A stretch of DNA of 64,000 nucleotides, from the NCBI GenBank assembly GCA_025526935.1, contig JAHLKD010000081.1, positions 202,489 through 266,488 on the forward strand, in the 5' to 3' direction. Below the pieces are notes generated by a model. The model saw only the letters and a program-made list of their open reading frames with translations. It was not told the origin of the DNA and ran no database searches. How positions within the stretch are numbered: the stretch's first letter is position 1; the number at the start of each line of letters is the position of its first letter. The position numbers and the translations under genes are program-made. Positions 1-11,700 of the stretch are shown here, one piece after another. Origin of the DNA: Cladochytrium replicatum. Taxonomy: Eukaryota > Chytridiomycota > Chytridiomycetes > Cladochytriales > Cladochytriaceae.

Positions 1-95
1 AAAGAACGGGTTTGTGTCAACAAACGGGGATTAAAAAGAAGTAGACCCAGAAAGTAGAATAGCGAAAGGAACAAGCAAAAAGTCATTCAACTCAC

Positions 96-1491
96 CTCGT
101 CGTCATCGTCTTCATCGTCGTCGTCATCGCCACCTTCCTCGCCTTCAAAAATTGCAACTTCAACAAAATATCATCATCTCCACATGTTGCATGAAGTTCA
201 TACCTTCATCATCAATGTCAAAGTCTTCGTCATCAAACTCGCCCTCCTCGTACTCAAGAGCCTTGCCGGTGAACCAATCAATGGCGCGCGGGATGAGCTT
301 CTCCTTGATGATCTCGCCCAACTCGTAGTCAAACTCGAGCTTCTCCTCGATATCCTGGAGCTCATCCTCCTCAACGTTCTCAGAGTCAGTTGGTGCCTTC
401 GGGGGCTTGAAGAATGTGAAGAAGGTCTCTGCGGGAACGGTTTTCTTCACAGTGCGGGTCTTGTTGGTACCTTAATCGTGAGAACGTTGGCAGAAGTCGA
501 CAAGGGGCAAATTGTTTTTAAAATACCCTTGTGTCGCTGCTTCTTGATCTCGACCTTGACGGAAAGGTCCTGGCCTTCTTTCCAGGTGATTGTGCATCCT
601 TCGGCGTGGTCGTAAACAAAGTCGCCTGGAGGTAGATCAGGTCAATAGTGTATACAGTCACCAAAGTGCTCTTGTATTTACCATAGGTAACGTCAGGCGA
701 GCTCAACAAGAAGTAGGTCTTTGTGAGCTCAGAGTCGGTGAAGAATGCGTTCTCAGAGAAGCTGAAAGTCAATTTGAAACCCTTTTTAAGCAGATAAGCA
801 ATGGTTCGACGAGATGATTTGGAATCTACTAACTGGGTTGCCGTCGAGGAATTCAACTTTGATGTCAGTCAAAGACTTCAATGCCTCTTCGTCACGCTCA
901 GTGATCTGCTCAGCGATTTGGGGGTGGTTCTTGAGAACTGTGAGCCAGAACTGGGGCACACCAGATGTGTTGGCGTCGAAGGGAGGAAGAGGAGTCGCCT
1001 GTACATCGGCTTCACCGTCTTCGTCATCCTTCTTCTCGGGTTTGCGGGTTGACTCCTCCTCAGAGGGCTCCGACTTGCCGGCAATGATTTCAGCACGCTG
1101 CATTCAATGATTCCAGTCAAAATCTCAAGTTCAAATTAAAGCATAGAGTACACGTACGCGGTCGTAGAGAGGCTGGTTAAGTGCCAAGTACTTGCGGTCA
1201 AGGGCGAGGATCTCCTCACGGAACTTCGCCTCCAACTCGGTGTGCTTGTCCTACACATCAAGATATCGGGTCAGCGGATTGATAAAAGCGACATGAGCAT
1301 AGGTCGCAGCACACCAATATCTATGCCCAGCAGAAAAGAACTAACCTGCAAGTTTTTAAGAGCATCTAGACGCTTCTGAACCTGAGGAGGGATCATGGTA
1401 GAAGTAGTTTCTGTGTTGCGATCAAGCAGACAGTCAGACATGAGCTCGCGATTACGATCTCGGGTAAGCGCCTTCCATACTAACCGGCCAT
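96..1491 (-). CDS. NAP1: Nucleosome assembly protein 1 (NAP1), 3' end outside window
   Basis: Histone H2A-H2B chaperone of the NAP/SET family, acting in nucleus and cytoplasm. Eight exons can be placed (1491-1485, 1410-1346, 1250-1158, 1097-834, 781-682, 625-527, 470-204, 142-96), giving 314 codons in one frame. The N-terminus ends in a QKRLDALKNLQ helix. The NAP core follows, with GVPQFWLTVLKNHP, LTKTYFL, TITWKEGQDLSVK, FFTFFKPPK and IIKEKLIPRAIDWFTG. The protein then enters the acidic DDDDDEDDDDE tail usual for NAP1. At base 95 there is a strong GTGAGT donor. Reading through it would give only two more residues and a stop at 87-89. The family normally has a further tail, so I infer a last exon beyond the left edge. 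The start codon lies in a 7-base first exon. Confidence 0.93.
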
Positions 1492-1587
1492 TCTCGCTGA
1501 TGGATATTTCCGTTTCGTCAAACGTTTTCTTTTTTGAAATGAAAAAACGAAAATACGTCCGAAATTAAGGTGAGGTGGCGCAGTGAG
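1492..1587. promoter_or_regulatory. Divergent NAP1/GUP1 promoter region
   Basis: Only 96 bases separate the NAP1 start codon (reverse strand) from the GUP1 start codon (forward strand), so both 5' leaders and core promoters must overlap here or reach into the neighbouring gene. The stretch is T-rich, with an A/T run around 1525-1550. No clear TATA box was recognised. Confidence 0.5.
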
Positions 1588-3661
1588 ATGGTGACCAAGA
1601 GACCGTCGCATATGAGCTTGACAGTCCCCATGGAGAGCGACGATGCTGGCAACAACGAGCCATTGCTGATGCACAGGGAGCAGAAGAAACCGAAGGAAGA
1701 TAGGAAAATAGAGTTTACAGCTTACTATGTGATCGTAGCAGCAGCAGTGGTGGTGATGACATGGTGCGCTTATGATATCAGCAAAGGTGAGAGCATCAGA
1801 GCAAATATCAAGTCATTGCTGATCCATTTCAACTTTAGAATCGAACCCGCAGTTTGCTTCGTACAAACACAGACTGTCGAAAGGCTGGATCCCAGGCTTC
1901 AATTGGATCGTACGTGTCACACTTTGCTCGGCCATGATTTCTATGATGCTGACTTGCATGCAACCACAGGATACCAGCGACGCACAATACGGGTCTTTCA
2001 GGAAGAATCTTCCGTCCCTGGCAATCCTCTCCGCTGTCCAAGTGGCCCTGACCCGCTTGATCCTACCACTTCTTTTCCCAAGTTCTTTCCCTTTCGTTCG
2101 CCAATACGTCCGAATCATCATCGGTCTCGCCTTCTTATTTGCGCTTTATGGCTCATCGGCGCTCAAAATTCTAGCCATAATCACAATCAACTTTGCTATC
2201 TCGAGGACGTTCGGTTCTTCCCTCGCAGGTCCGCTCATATGTTGGGGGTTTGGGATCGGCCTGCTTTTCTCAAACCACTACTTGCACGGGTATCAGTGGA
2301 GCACAATAGGGCTTGGACAACTGGATAGTTGGAAGGGTCTGTTGCCTCGTTGGTGGATCAACTTCAACTTCACTCTTCTCAGAATGATCTCGTACTCGAT
2401 GGACTACCATCGAAAGCTTAATGGGATCACTGGTCCATTGAAGAGGTCACAAAGCTCCAGTGCGATTGCAACGAGCTTTGAGTCTCCAGAGTCGGAGAGT
2501 AATCCCGGAGCCGCGGAATTCGGGATCGTCAACTATGCTGCGTACATGCTTTATGTGCCTTTGTACATGGCTGGACCGATCGTAACGTTCACAGATTTCA
2601 TCAAACAAGTACGGCATTCGTCCCATACCAACGTGCCTTCCTAAATCTTGCTTAGTAGTCACGGGACGCAAGAAAGAGTTCTTCGACGTCTCTTTCATCA
2701 GTCGCACTGTACGGAATTCGATGGCTTTCATGCTTCCTGCTGCTAGAGCTTATGGCCCATGCAATCCATGTGGTTGCGATTAAAGACGCTAAAGCATGGA
2801 GCGGATTCTCAGCGTTCCAGATGAGCATGGTTGGATTCTGGAACTTGAAGAACATCTGGCTGAAGGTACTCGTTTTGATGGTATCGTGAGCTCGTGCTCA
2901 GACTGATCTGCCCTCAGCTTCTTGTGATTTGGAGGTTCTTCAGACTATGGGCAATGGCCGAAGGTATCGAGTCTCCAGAAAACATGACTCGCTGCATGAG
3001 CAACAATTACTCCGCTATGGGTTTCTGGAGGCACTGGCATCGAAGTTACAATCGTTGGCTCGTAAAGTACGTTTGCTAGAGTTTGTCCCCTTGCGCTATT
3101 CACCCTCTTCATTGCGCAGATATCTATATGTCCCATTGGGAGGTCGACGATATTACTTGTTGAACATCTGGGTCGTTTTCTCCTTTGTTGCGGTCTGGCA
3201 CGACATCGAACTACGGTTACTATACTGGGGATGGCTTGTTGTGCTATTCATTCTTCCCGAGTTCCTCCTTACACAATTGACAAAAACAGCACGCGTAAGA
3301 CCCAAACTCTTCCATTGTACGGATTTTCTAATTTCGAATGTTCTGCAGTACAAAAAACTTGGCATTGCTGGCGAACACATCAGCGCTTTCGGTGGAACAT
3401 TGAACGTTTATCTTATGATGACGGCAAATCTGGTTGGGTTTGCAGTTGGTGTCGATGGCATCCAAGAGATGCTTTCGCGGTTGTTTACCCCTGACGGTGA
3501 GTGAACAAGTAAGCAATAACACTAACGCTCAACTCTAGACAAAACAAATAGGGGTCACGTTCATATTATGCAGTATTGTTGCCATATTCAGTGCTGTTCA
3601 TTTAATGTTCCGATGGGAAGAAGACGGGAGAAAGGCAAAAGATAAAGGAAATCAAAAATAA
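1588..3661 (+). CDS. GUP1: GUP1-type membrane-bound O-acyltransferase (MBOAT)
   Basis: Multi-pass ER membrane protein of the MBOAT family. Fungal Gup1 remodels GPI anchors by O-acylation and affects glycerol handling and membrane order. Eight exons (1588-1786, 1839-1909, 1970-2608, 2659-2865, 2918-3066, 3120-3294, 3349-3496, 3552-3661) give 565 residues, close to the 560 of yeast Gup1. Family signatures: [56 protein letters not shown] (about residues 408-418) and FVAVWHD, whose histidine (about 448) is the MBOAT invariant residue. Many hydrophobic segments fit a polytopic protein. An in-frame GTG at 1570 precedes the chosen ATG and is not needed. The last exon could use another acceptor upstream, but the chosen one keeps a hydrophobic C-terminal segment. 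Confidence 0.93.
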
Positions 3662-5606
3662 AAGATTATCCAACCAACGAATGATGTGATTTCCCACAAG
3701 GATTGCCAAGGCATTGTGGGGATGAACCCCAGCTGATTTTGTCTGAAAATGCAGACATATTTATTCCTTTTGTATTGGTTGGAGGTCAAACCAACGATTC
3801 ATGCCCCTGTGATGTAGCTTCATCAGGCGCATTGCAGTCAAACGTAAAACTTGGTCATCAAGAACACTGAAGGAGGGCTAACATCCGATTCGCGGGGATA
3901 CTTTCCAATGGGAATTAAAATCACCTGTACAGTTATGATCAGTGTTTTTCTTTCTCAAGTTGCACCAACACTTCGGTACGGATCACATCAAATCACCACA
4001 ATCGGACTTACACATGTTCAATCTTGGGGTCAACTCCAATCACTTGTCTGACTCGACTTGTCGCAATCGGTGAACGGTGCTCGAAATACGATTCCTTTTA
4101 CAAAACAAGCAAGGAGAATGGCGAGCAGCTAAACAGAGCTGAATGGCAAGTATTTCCGTTTTTCATTTCGTTTTGCTGGTAAGTGAAGCAAAATCCAGTG
4201 TTGAAGAATATCCTAGTGCAACTTCAACCAAAATGGGCTATTTTTATCCTTTCCGAATATTTTTAAAAGCATCACCTTAATCTGATTGCTTCTCGAAGAT
4301 TGTAATCAATAAATAACGTGGCGCCATGCATATTTGTTTACTTGCCGTGGTTCACGTGCCACTGTGTTCTTGTGTCGTGTCTCACCAAAAACCACAATGA
4401 GCTCTTTTGTTGAAATCACCTGAGTGGAGTATGAGCAGCCTGTCCACACAAAACAGGCTGTCATAAGGCTTTTCCATTCTGCCCCCAGAGGTATTTTAAC
4501 CAGAATGACCAAGTTATAACTCCATGCAGGTGTTGTTCAGGTTCTCAACATAGATCTGACAAAAAGCCGTCAGCAGCACGAACCAGCAAGAATGATTTTA
4601 GAAGAAGTGCTCAAAATGGGTTTGAAATGGGCGCCTTTCTTGGATCCCTTACTGGTGTACAGACAAGTTCTGGACTGGTGCATGACTTAATATTGACCTT
4701 CCAGCAGTACGCGAACATCTTGCATCCTCAGTCCTGAAATGAAGATGATAGTATGGATGAGTATAGTGATGATTCTGATGTAAGGATAATTCTTTCTCTG
4801 ACAATGATTTAGTAACTGTGAGATTGCTAGGACATATCCTAAAGAGAATTTGCTCCAGAGCATATCTATGAATATGACAGACTAAGCAACCTACTTCATG
4901 TTCAGAGGTAAGTGGTCTTCAATATTATAAACCTCAAATCAGAGAACTATAAATTGAACTCAAGATGGATTACGAATCATTCAATGACAAAGAGACTGAG
5001 AAGCAATCCTTACAGTTGGTTATTCCAGTGCCAAGGAATACTATATCGCTGAAATAAATAGGAATGTCAATAAGAAGCAAAATGAAGAGCTGAACTATTT
5101 GAAGGCGAACATGAATCTCTACTGCTAACAGTCGACTACCAACCTACTGAAGTTGATCATAACCCATCACAACACAGGAGTTATGAAAGGCTTCTGCATT
5201 ATTTGCGAAGGTTTTAACAATATATTTAAATTTGATACAATACTTATTACCATTCTTTTAGAACTCGATACAGAGAGCTTTGAAAGAAGTAGAATCACTT
5301 AAAGCAATTGCTCCAAATGACAGCAATTCAGAAAGCTGGTACTGAATTCTTTTGCGGTTGAAGTAGTCTGACCTTGATCACAAATAGGGAAAAAAAAGGA
5401 CTGTTAAAAACTAGCATATCAGACTGTTTGCTATATGGGTTATCCTTTGGGTTGTCTTTTTTCTCTTTGACCTGAGAGTTTTTTTGTCAATCCCTCTTCA
5501 TTCTTATTTATGGACTTGTATTTCATGTATTTATATCCATGTTTGGCAGGTCCTGTGTGGAGTGATCTTGGCATTTAGTGGGGAATGTGGTGTGGCTTGG
5601 TCCTTT

Positions 5607-5701
5607 GAGTTGATGTGACCAATGTCTTTGACCACAGGTATGCCCACACGCACTATTCACTTGAATATAGGAGTTGATGTGACCAATGTCTTTGACCACA
5701 G
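5607..5701 (+). repeat. 31-base direct repeat, two copies
   Basis: The same 31 bases, beginning GAGTTGATGTGACC and ending TTTGACCACAG, occur at 5607-5637 and 5671-5701 without a mismatch. The spacer is 33 bases. Confidence 0.85.
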
Positions 5702-5783
5702 CATTCCCTGGTTGCCTGACCAGCTTGGGTGTAGTGTACAGCCTGTCGGAGTATTAGGCATATACACACCTGGGAGAACAGGT

Positions 5784-6517
5784 ACTGGGCCAAGAGACGG
5801 AACCTGGAGCTGTTGTGCTAGCTACAGTACAGCTAAAGACGCCCTACCGCTGCCAGGAGAAGCCCTTGGTTTTTAACAAGGACATTAAGCAGGAAGTCAC
5901 TTGCGATGATGATCATAAGTGTGCTCAGATAGTGCTTAAGTACAATCACTGAAGGCAGAACTGGATAATAATAATGAGAGCCTAATTGAGGTACTAATCT
6001 ACACAGTACTTACCAATCTGCTAGCTAACCTTATGTTAAATTCTGTGTATCCTTGGAGGGCTTACCCATTATTTTGCGCAATAGGCTTTTTCTCTTGGGC
6101 TTGAGAGTTTTTTATGCTATTGCTCGATTTATGTTTTGGGCAGTCATGCTGTTTATTTTCTTTGTTGTCGTTGTTGAATGTTCTTCTGTGTGGGAATATT
6201 CTGTGTGGGAATATTTAGTGCGGTGTGAGAGTGGCTGGTTCCTTGAGACAGTGGAACAAACCAAACACTCACACACCACAGGTATATATAAAGGAGACAG
6301 TGGAACAAACCGAACACTCACACACCACAGTCTTTCTGGTCAGCAATCCCAGCCTTGATTTGTATTAGCCACAGAGTGCTTGTGTGCAACAAGGGAATTT
6401 GCTTTACCATCACCCCATATTCAACTGGGCCAAGAGACGGAACCTGGAGCTGTTGTGCTAGCTAAAGTACAGCTAAAGACACCTCACCGCTTCTAGGAGA
6501 AGCCCTTGGTTTTCAAC
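5784..6517 (+). repeat. 94-base dispersed direct repeat, two copies
   Basis: A roughly 94-base segment starting ACTGGGCCAAGAGACGG and ending near AGCCCTTGGTTTT is present at 5784-5877 and again at 6424-6517 with a handful of substitutions. The two copies bracket 546 bases that include a TATA-like stretch and a tandem repeat. They could be remnants of terminal repeats of a small element, but no coding part is recognisable. Confidence 0.75.
6245..6330 (+). repeat. 37-base repeat unit, two copies at 49-base period
   Basis: GAGACAGTGGAACAAACC followed by a CACTCACACACCACAG end occurs at 6245-6281 and 6294-6330, differing at one position. The 12-base spacer contains TATATATAAAG. Confidence 0.8.
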
Positions 6518-7587
6518 ACCTTATTCTTATCTATTAAATAATCTCACTTCTAGCTTCTCAGGTTGTATGAAGAATGGAGTTATTATTTTTAAGAAGAAGA
6601 GTATTGACAAGGAAATATCAGAGCAAATTTATGTTGAATACCAATCAGATATAGGATATACTTCTTGGGTGACTAATTCAAATTGAAACCAATATTCGAC
6701 AAATGAAAAAATAGGAAATGTTTGCTTCAGTAAATCCAGAAATGAAAAGATTAAATGAGTACTTTGGGAAGAAGTTTTTTAATGTAGTACTATGTGAAAT
6801 GATTGATATATTTTGTGAACAATTGGTGCAACAGTTTCGGTCAGAATCAATATATTCAGTAACCAGATCTGATCTGAGTTAGAGATAAGTTTCAACTAGT
6901 CAGTGTCAAGACATGGATAATTATGAGGTAGCTGCTGTATTACCATACATCTCAGATGTATCCTTTGTTCAACCGTTATATTTTGCTTTTATTAAGGCAA
7001 ATTGTTCATTATTTGATAATCATTATAACGATACAAACATATGACATTCAGAATATGAGAACATCTAACTTGTACACTTAGGGATTGTGAGTGTATCGAT
7101 GTAGCATACTCAGTTATGATGACCAAGATTTGTTTTGCTGAGAATCAAAAACAATGAGCTAGAGGCTGAGCTAATATCAAAAGAGAAAAAAATAAAAGAG
7201 TTGAGGTTTGTAATTTCAGCTTTCAAAGATCTAACTGATCCATTGGAAATCTAGAGATCGTGTCAATTTACAAGGATATGAGTTTGATAATTCTCAGACA
7301 GACTTTGGAAAAAGACATGATCTTCATTATTATGATATTGCACACTCAAAGTTTCAACTAGTTGACTTTTGCATCTAGCCAGTTGGAGATAAGAACGGTA
7401 GAAATGAACTCCAATTCTGAGAAGTTAAAAGAGACAACTTCTGGATTAGCATCAAAAGCATGAACATCAACAGTAAGCTGGATATCACTCCACATAACTT
7501 ATTAAAACTGAGAAATAACCTGCTGGATAGAACAGATCCCAGATGACTGTAGTGTATGAGTTATGTGTCAAACGTAGTGTATGAGCT

Positions 7588-8080
7588 TGTTGGATTATGA
7601 ACATCACAGGACTCTATGACTACAGTACTTTAACAACCATACACATAACACACTACAACATAACAGATAGGCTGGAGTCGTCCATAGTTCTCTATGCAGG
7701 ATACAAAGGGACCTGTCAGTTCTAGTCGTTAAGTATATAACAATAGTTTACTTGGGAAGAGTATGATGGTGGAAACGTGTACTTACGTTTTTTCTATGTT
7801 GTTACCACATATAGTAGTATTACTTATTACGTGTTACTTCAGTCCAAAGGTATTCTTTATCTGATTGACGTACTGTTAGAAATCACAGTAATATTAACTT
7901 ATTTGGAACAGTAGTTTAGTATCAAGCCATACTGCTATATAAGAGTATGCAACGCTGATTGAATGGCGTCTATGAGTCTCAAAAACTACTCTACGCAATC
8001 ACGTTCGAATGATACTCTCCTCCTACTACAGCCGATTCACCACAGTATGCCATATAACAATTATCGACATTCTATCAACG
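7588..8080 (+). repeat. Copia LTR, family C (left remnant)
   Basis: This begins TGTTGGATTATG and is alignable by eye over its length with the reverse strand of 15167-15698, including the TATATAAG promoter-like motif (about 7940) and a CACGTTCGAAT block near the end. The end is set by the TGTTG/CAAC(A/G) terminal symmetry seen in the partner copy. It is heavily diverged. Confidence 0.65.
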
Positions 8081-8700
8081 GTCATTGAGGATCAAACATC
8101 AATCGAGACGTAGACATCACCTGGTCGTTTTCTCAACTGAGAATCAGTTCAACAATGTCATCTTACTCAATGTCTACAAAGCTGAAACCTTTCAGTAGAG
8201 CTTCTCTTCATGAATTCTAGGTCTTCCTCAAGGACGTCAAGGCTTTTGCCGAATCGAAGGGATGCATTCAACTTCTGTACTGAAATCCAAGTGCGGAACT
8301 CAACTTGTTTAAAGTCAACTACCTCAAATTCCGGTGCAGTACAAGCTCCACCTGTGGGAGCTGATCAGAACGCAGTCAATGCATTCCAGCGACAAGTCAC
8401 AGCTTTTAGCGCAGAAATGGAGGCCTAGGGTTAGTTCATCTCGTACCAATGTACTTGGTAGATATTGTGCAGAAAAGGTACTATCCGTTGCACTTCAACC
8501 CTCACCAGCACATGTGAAGGAACTGAATGGAGTAGCTGGGGGAAATGTTCGTTCAATCAAGGAATTATCAGAAGCAATGCTGCTACAATGTGGATTTCCT
8601 CTGCATGCTATTCCCTGTCCTGTTCTTCGTATGTCAGCAACATGACCACTTAAATTGGACAATTGAAATACATCCCTCTATTTCAATGTACAACAAGACC
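8081..8700 (+). pseudogene. Internal remnant of Copia family C: gag start joined to integrase piece
   Basis: At 8154 a degenerate gag start reads MSSYSMSTK...KPFSRASLHEF, then a stop, then FLKDVKAFAESKG. It matches the gag start of the inverted copy at 15086 (MSSQHQPSRNPSVEH...). Around 8500-8600 the frame reads PSPAHVKELNGVAGGNVRSI, then KELSEAMLLQCGFPL. This matches the integrase segment PPSVKELDGLSERNIQSIKY of the intact element at 52-57 kb. Everything between gag and integrase is deleted and reverse transcriptase is missing. The remnant ends just past the 3' end of the IleRS gene. Confidence 0.7.
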
Positions 8701-8733
8701 ATCTCAACTACACATATTGCATAATAGCAGTAT

Positions 8734-11700
8734 CTATTTATCTCTTGCCAGGAGAAGTATGAATTTGGAACTCTCAACCTGTCAGAGAACGTCAATAAAA
8801 AATGAAACATTTGTTTAGCAAAATAACCACCTCTTGAACTTCTCTGGCTATTTCAGCTAGTCCAGAGTCTGGGAACTCTGACAATGGCCTCAAGGGAACC
8901 TTCAGCTGCTTCAACAAGAAGTCTTTCTGTGACACCAAGACATTGGCAAGCCCTTCCTTAGGATCAATCTCCATCTGATAGAAGTATGCAACGTCATCAG
9001 TAATCTGAAGTCCAGCCTGGTAGGATTTGAAAGGTGAGCATATTCACGTAACTGTGTATAAACACTATTATCTACCTTCTTCCTGAGACGCTGAACACGG
9101 TTCATTATTTCACGAGCAAGACCTTCCTGAACCAATATCTCGTCTTGAACAATGTCGAGAATAACCAAAACATCCTTGGATGATTGTGCTTCGTAATTTG
9201 GAGAGTCCTTGAACTCACGCACAATCTGCACTTGACATGAGTAAGAATCTAACAACCTGAATAATTAAAAAGCACTCGCCAGCAAGTCCTCCTCCTGGAA
9301 CTCGTAGCCTGCAAGCTTGAGCTTCTTTGTCTTGACGTACTCCGTAATCGTCGCTTCATCCAACTTAGCGAAAGCCTTACGCACAGGATCGTACGCCTTT
9401 TGAAGCTTCTGACCCAACGCTTTGTGGTCTGGAAGAAGCTTGTACGAAATACCAAACTGTGATTCATCCTTGGTGAGCGTGATGGTGCGGACATTGAGCT
9501 CCTCGACAATGTAGGATTCGAGCGATCGGATGTCGGCGTGGAACTGGTCGCTGGGGTGGATCACGATGAGTTCTTGGAGCGGGGTCTGGAAACAACAAAC
9601 TTTGAGAAAATTGATCAGCGATCCACGATGGGGATACATACCTTGAGGGACAGGTTCTTCTTCTCCCGGATCGCACGGCCGAGTTCGATGACGGCCTGGA
9701 GACGGGAGACTGAACGCTCAATGTCCTCGTTGAAGTATTGTGACTTCACCTCGGGGAAGAGAAGGAAGTGCACGCTGCGGTCATCCGGACCCTGGTCCCA
9801 GTTTGTAGGGAGGCAGGTCTTGAGGTTCTGGTACATCAGCTCAGCAATGAAAGGTGTGAACGGGGCCTAATTTTGGAAAGGAGTTATGAGATCGACAATT
9901 TTTGCGAAATTTTACCACCAACCATGACTTTGGTCAGCGTAAGCAGGACTTCGAACAGCGTCTGGTTCGCTGTTACCGATTCTTCGACACCGTATTCACC
10001 CTTCAGACGACGGCGGTTGAATCGCACGTACCAGTTCGTGAGCTGGTCGACGAAAGCGACCAACCTCGGAGTCACCGTGTACAAACGGTAAGCTTAAAGG
10101 GGAGAAATTCAGAATAGTGATAGTGGTAGGGTATTAGAAGCGAATACCTCCCATCTCAGTTCGGACAAACTGAACCAACGATTGGGTAGATGCGAGGATC
10201 CATCGGTCCATCACGTTTTCGGGCGTCGGTGCGTAGGGGTTGTACACAAAGTCAATGTCATAGTCCTGTATTCAAATAATAATTTCATGACACGCTCAGG
10301 ATAACGCTCTTTGTACAAACCTTCTTCAATACTGTCAGCTGCGAGAAGAAGAAACGGTAAGCGTTGTACCATGGCAAGAACGCCTTTGCGGTGAGCTGCT
10401 TGATGCCGGGCTCACTGAATCGCAATGTATCGGCACGCACGGCAGGTGAAGTGATCAAGTACAGTCTGAAAAGAAGCATGGGTTAGTTCCTTTCCAATTT
10501 AGTATACGAAATCATGCTCACCGCAGCGCATCTGCACCGTGATTGTTCATCACATCGGTGGGGTCGGGGTAGTTCTTGAGACGCTTGCTCATTTTCTTGC
10601 CGTCGCTGAGGTACGAATGATAATAAGCTCTGAGTTGGGTTGAATAACATTCTCCCAAACCTTGCAAGCACCATTCCGTTCACAATGACATTCTGGAACG
10701 GCGGTTTATCGAAGAGATGCGTGGACAAGACCATCAATGTGTAGAACCATCCACGCGTTTGGTCGAGCCCTTCAGCGATGAATTGAGCCGGGAAGGACTT
10801 CTCAAATTCTTCCTTTCCTTCAAACGGATAGTGCTTCTGCGCGTACGGCATGCTGAATAGATGGAATTATCAGACGCTGATTTATCTCAACGCAACTTTG
10901 GCAGTCTCACCTTCCACTTTCAAACCAGCAGTCGAAAACCTCTGGCACACGTCGAAGGACGCCTTTGCCTGTTTTTGATGGAATGGTGATGTGATCGATG
11001 CTGAAATAAACCAGTTATGATCACGGAATTCAAAGCGAAATATAAATTACGCACTGGTGACGGTGAATGTCCTCGAGCCTTTCGCATCCAGACAACTTCA
11101 TCAGTTCTTCGATGGATCCAACCGCAACGATCTGTTCATTTGACTTTTAGGTTGAACCGAACAATAATAGGTCGCGCAGGAACTTCCTCACCTCTTCGAA
11201 ATCTTCGCTGGCCCACAGCGGGATAGGAGTTCCCCAATATCGATTGCGAGAGATGTTCCAGTCACGGGCACCCTCGAGCCAATTTCCAAATCGCTTTTCC
11301 TTCACAAAGTCTGGGACCCTATGAAAATGTCAGTCAGGCTCTTCGGGAATCGTGGACCAGAAGCGTACCAGTAGGTCTGGTTGTTGTTCTTCACAAGCTT
11401 GTCAGTGACGGTCGTGACACGAACAAACCAGCATGGGATAGCTTTGTAGATGAGAGGGGTATCGGATCTATTGTCAAAGTTTTTCAGTTCGCAGACAATC
11501 ATAATATATTCAGAATCATTACCTCCAGCAGAAAGGATACTGGTGAGAAATCTGGGACTGACGGATAAGTCTTCCGGATGCCTTGAGGTCTTTTTGGATA
11601 GCCTTGTCGGCATCCTAGAGCAGCGTTAACGACGTTCTAATTAAAGTTTAGTGCAAGATCATTACCTTAACATACACTCCTGAGTATGCGGAAACTTCCG

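Larger units (their letters stand above)
3662..7587. other. Gene-free AT-rich region with decayed repeats
   Basis: No protein-coding gene could be supported in these 3.9 kb. All reading frames are short and interrupted. The sequence is AT-rich and carries three sets of short duplications (listed separately). These and the flanking remnants suggest old, unrecognisable mobile-element debris. A 101-codon open frame at 6053-6358 starts with TTG and encodes low-complexity hydrophobic sequence; it is not called. Confidence 0.6.

Noticed and set aside
87-98. NAP1 stop codon at 87-89
   Set aside because: The stop lies two codons after a perfect GTGAGT donor, and the family normally has more C-terminal sequence, so the frame probably leaves by splicing.
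1570-1587. Upstream GTG as GUP1 start
   Set aside because: An ATG follows six codons later and nuclear fungal genes rarely start at GTG.
6053-6358. 101-codon frame with hydrophobic start
   Set aside because: It begins with TTG and its second half is just the tandem repeat.
8792-8974. IleRS seeming to end in a truncated, hydrophobic C-terminus at 8792
   Set aside because: A 52-base intron with good signals (8830-8779) joins the frame to a 15-codon last exon with the usual [12 protein letters not shown] end, so the gene is complete.
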